Assembly (NCBI GenBank): GCA_964589145.1
Contig: CAZPSL010000072.1
Coordinates: 1-5,350 of the forward strand
Direction: 5' to 3'
Length of the DNA stretch: 5,350 bases
From: UBA11858 sp964589145
GTDB taxonomy: Bacteria; Chloroflexota; Anaerolineae; Anaerolineales; UBA11858
The notes under the pieces were generated by a model. The model was not told the origin of the DNA and made no database searches. It saw nothing but the letters and a program-made list of their open reading frames with translations. The position numbers and the translations under genes were made by a program. Below are positions 4,434-5,350 of the stretch, in pieces (within the stretch, counting starts at the first letter, position 1; each line of letters opens with the position of its first letter).

Positions 4434-5117
4434 TCATTCTTCGACGACGTAATCGAAGAACATGAACGAGATGGCGATGAAAATTACATCATAAACCAGC
4501 AGCAGGTTGATCCAGATGCTCAGTTCGGCGTAATGGATGCCCTGCAAAAAGCCGCCGCTGGCTCTCACCGCCGCGATCAGCACCGGAATCACCAGCGGGA
4601 AAAGGAGAATTGGCAACAGGATGTCCCGCGTGCGGGTTTGCACCGCCATCGCCGAGAGGAGCGTCCCCACCGCGACGTAGCCGACAGAGCCGAGCAAAAT
4701 CACCAGCAGCAAGCCGCCGTTGAACAGGTTGATATTATACAGGATACTGTAAACCGGCAGCACAATGGCTTCCACGATCAGCATAAAAACCAGATTGCTG
4801 ATGCCCTTGCCGAAGTAAATCGCCGAGCGGTCTACCGGTGCCAGCAGGAGACCGTCCAGACAGCCACGGTCTTTCTCAATTGCCATCGAGCGGTTCAGTC
4901 CCAGGGTTCCGGCAAAGGCAAACGTCACCCACAACACCCCGGATGTCACGCTGGAGCGGGCGGCAGCATCCAGTTCCAGGGCGAAGTTGAAAATCAGAAT
5001 CACCAGCAGCGAGAACACCAGCATACTGGAGAAAAGTTCCCGGCTGCGCCATTCCGCGGCCAAATCCTTGCGCACGATGGCGAAGGTGGCACGGAGGAAG
5101 TTTCGGAGAGGGGTCAT
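4434..5117 (-). CDS. ccmB: Heme exporter protein CcmB (ABC permease)
   Basis: A 227-residue inner-membrane permease that pairs with the ATPase CcmA in cytochrome c maturation; the CcmAB ATPase drives release of holo-CcmE from the CcmCD complex. The amino terminus has the typical CcmB opening KDLAAEWRSRE (17-27), followed by six probable membrane helices, the first at about 30-47. The loop after helix 2 carries ERSMAIE-like sequence (NRSMAIEKDRG) and LLLAPVDR, both characteristic of the family, and the length matches the usual 220-230. The start ATG at 5117 gives the normal amino terminus although no Shine-Dalgarno is visible; the frame stays open to a TTG at 5183, but that 22-residue extension lies in an inverted repeat. 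The stop overlaps a possible ccmC start (ATGA). It is 82 bp downstream of ccmA. Confidence 0.94.
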   Translation of the reverse strand: MTPLRNFLRATFAIVRKDLAAEWRSRELFSSMLVFSLLVILIFNFALELDAAARSSVTSGVLWVTFAFAGTLGLNRSMAIEKDRGCLDGLLLAPVDRSAIYFGKGISNLVFMLIVEAIVLPVYSILYNINLFNGGLLLVILLGSVGYVAVGTLLSAMAVQTRTRDILLPILLFPLVIPVLIAAVRASGGFLQGIHYAELSIWINLLLVYDVIFIAISFMFFDYVVEE

Positions 5118-5134
5118 TGCAAGGGGTGAATGGG

Positions 5135-5201
5135 AAATCGGTAAACCGGCGAATTGGGGAATGAGCAGGCGGGAGAATCCCAATTTACCAGTTCCCGATT
5201 T
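5135..5201. repeat. Imperfect inverted repeat between ccmA and ccmB
   Basis: The left arm (5135-5158) and right arm (5179-5201) are complementary over about 23 nt: the outer 7 bp (AAATCGG with CCGATTT) and inner 7 bp (AATTGGG with CCCAATT) are perfect and the middle is imperfect. The 20-nt centre is unique. It fills most of the 82-bp spacer, touching the ccmA stop codon and ending 17 nt before the ccmB start. On the ccm mRNA it would make a long stem-loop, as REP-like elements do; there is no U-run after it. The right arm also contains degenerate repeats of an AAATCGG-like 8-mer. Confidence 0.65.
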
Positions 5202-5350
5202 ACTGATTTATCGCCTCGCGGTAGAACGTCAAAATCCGGTCGGGTTCCATCTCGTCCCGGCGGGCGGAGGCGACAATTTTGCCGTGCGAGAGAACATCAA
5301 AGCGTGATGCCAGGTCAGCGGTGCGTGCCAGATCGTGGGAAGTCATCACC
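5200..5350 (-). CDS. ccmA: Heme ABC transporter ATP-binding protein CcmA (3' end only)
   Basis: The last 49 codons and the TAA stop (5202-5200) of a gene that continues beyond the window. The visible peptide begins VMTSHDLARTADLASRFDVL, in which the histidine of SHDL is the H-loop (switch) residue of ABC ATPases and the following helix and strand (RFDVLSHGKIVAS) match the usual end of the nucleotide-binding domain. The tail EMEPDRILTFYREAINQ ends the protein. The Walker A, Walker B and signature motifs would lie outside the window. Identification as CcmA depends on position directly before ccmB on the same strand; the fragment alone only proves an ABC ATPase. It presumably powers the CcmAB complex on the cytoplasmic face. 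Confidence 0.85.
   Translation of the reverse strand, partial: VMTSHDLARTADLASRFDVLSHGKIVASARRDEMEPDRILTFYREAINQ

Noticed and set aside
4533..5129. Long plus-strand open frame opposite ccmB
   Set aside because: Same reasoning: a Q/H/R-rich shadow of a membrane permease with conserved family motifs on the other strand.

Overview
The window reads as an ordinary bacterial chromosome segment of fairly high GC. The gene mix and the abundance of short intergenic palindromes fit a Chloroflexota (Anaerolineae-like) genome. That placement is an impression from gene style, not a search result, and I hold it loosely.

Layout. Positions 1-488 carry no protein gene. They hold two near-identical 135-bp tandem units with perfect 17-bp terminal inverted repeats, a fragment of a third unit, a 26-bp direct repeat on either side of the array, and a good sigma70-type promoter. 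That promoter heads a three-gene tRNA operon, Ser(UGA), Ser(GCU) and Arg(GCG), at 489-758, closed by a textbook intrinsic terminator at 766-788. On the same strand follows surE (860-1672), preceded by a strong nested palindrome. Everything after it is on the minus strand: an inositol-monophosphatase family gene (1721-2503, convergent with surE), a receiver-only response regulator with a helical tail (2725-3351), and the end of a cytochrome c maturation cluster. In transcription order the cluster reads ccmA (3' end only, 5200-5350), ccmB, ccmC and a small ccmD-like gene.

How the parts work together. The Ccm genes form one membrane unit: CcmA is the ATPase, CcmB and CcmC are the membrane subunits, and CcmD is the small accessory helix that together handle heme for c-type cytochrome assembly. 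The response regulator has its own candidate promoter just after ccmD, so it is probably a separate unit. SurE (nucleotidase) and the IMPase-like phosphatase are housekeeping phosphohydrolases that meet tail to tail across a 48-bp gap containing a hairpin.

I see no strong case for an unknown multi-gene system. The points most worth a second look are the tandem TIR elements, the tRNA-Arg with a genomically encoded GCG anticodon, the recurring GACTGCCAGTC palindrome, the imperfect inverted repeat between ccmA and ccmB, and the output-less response regulator.
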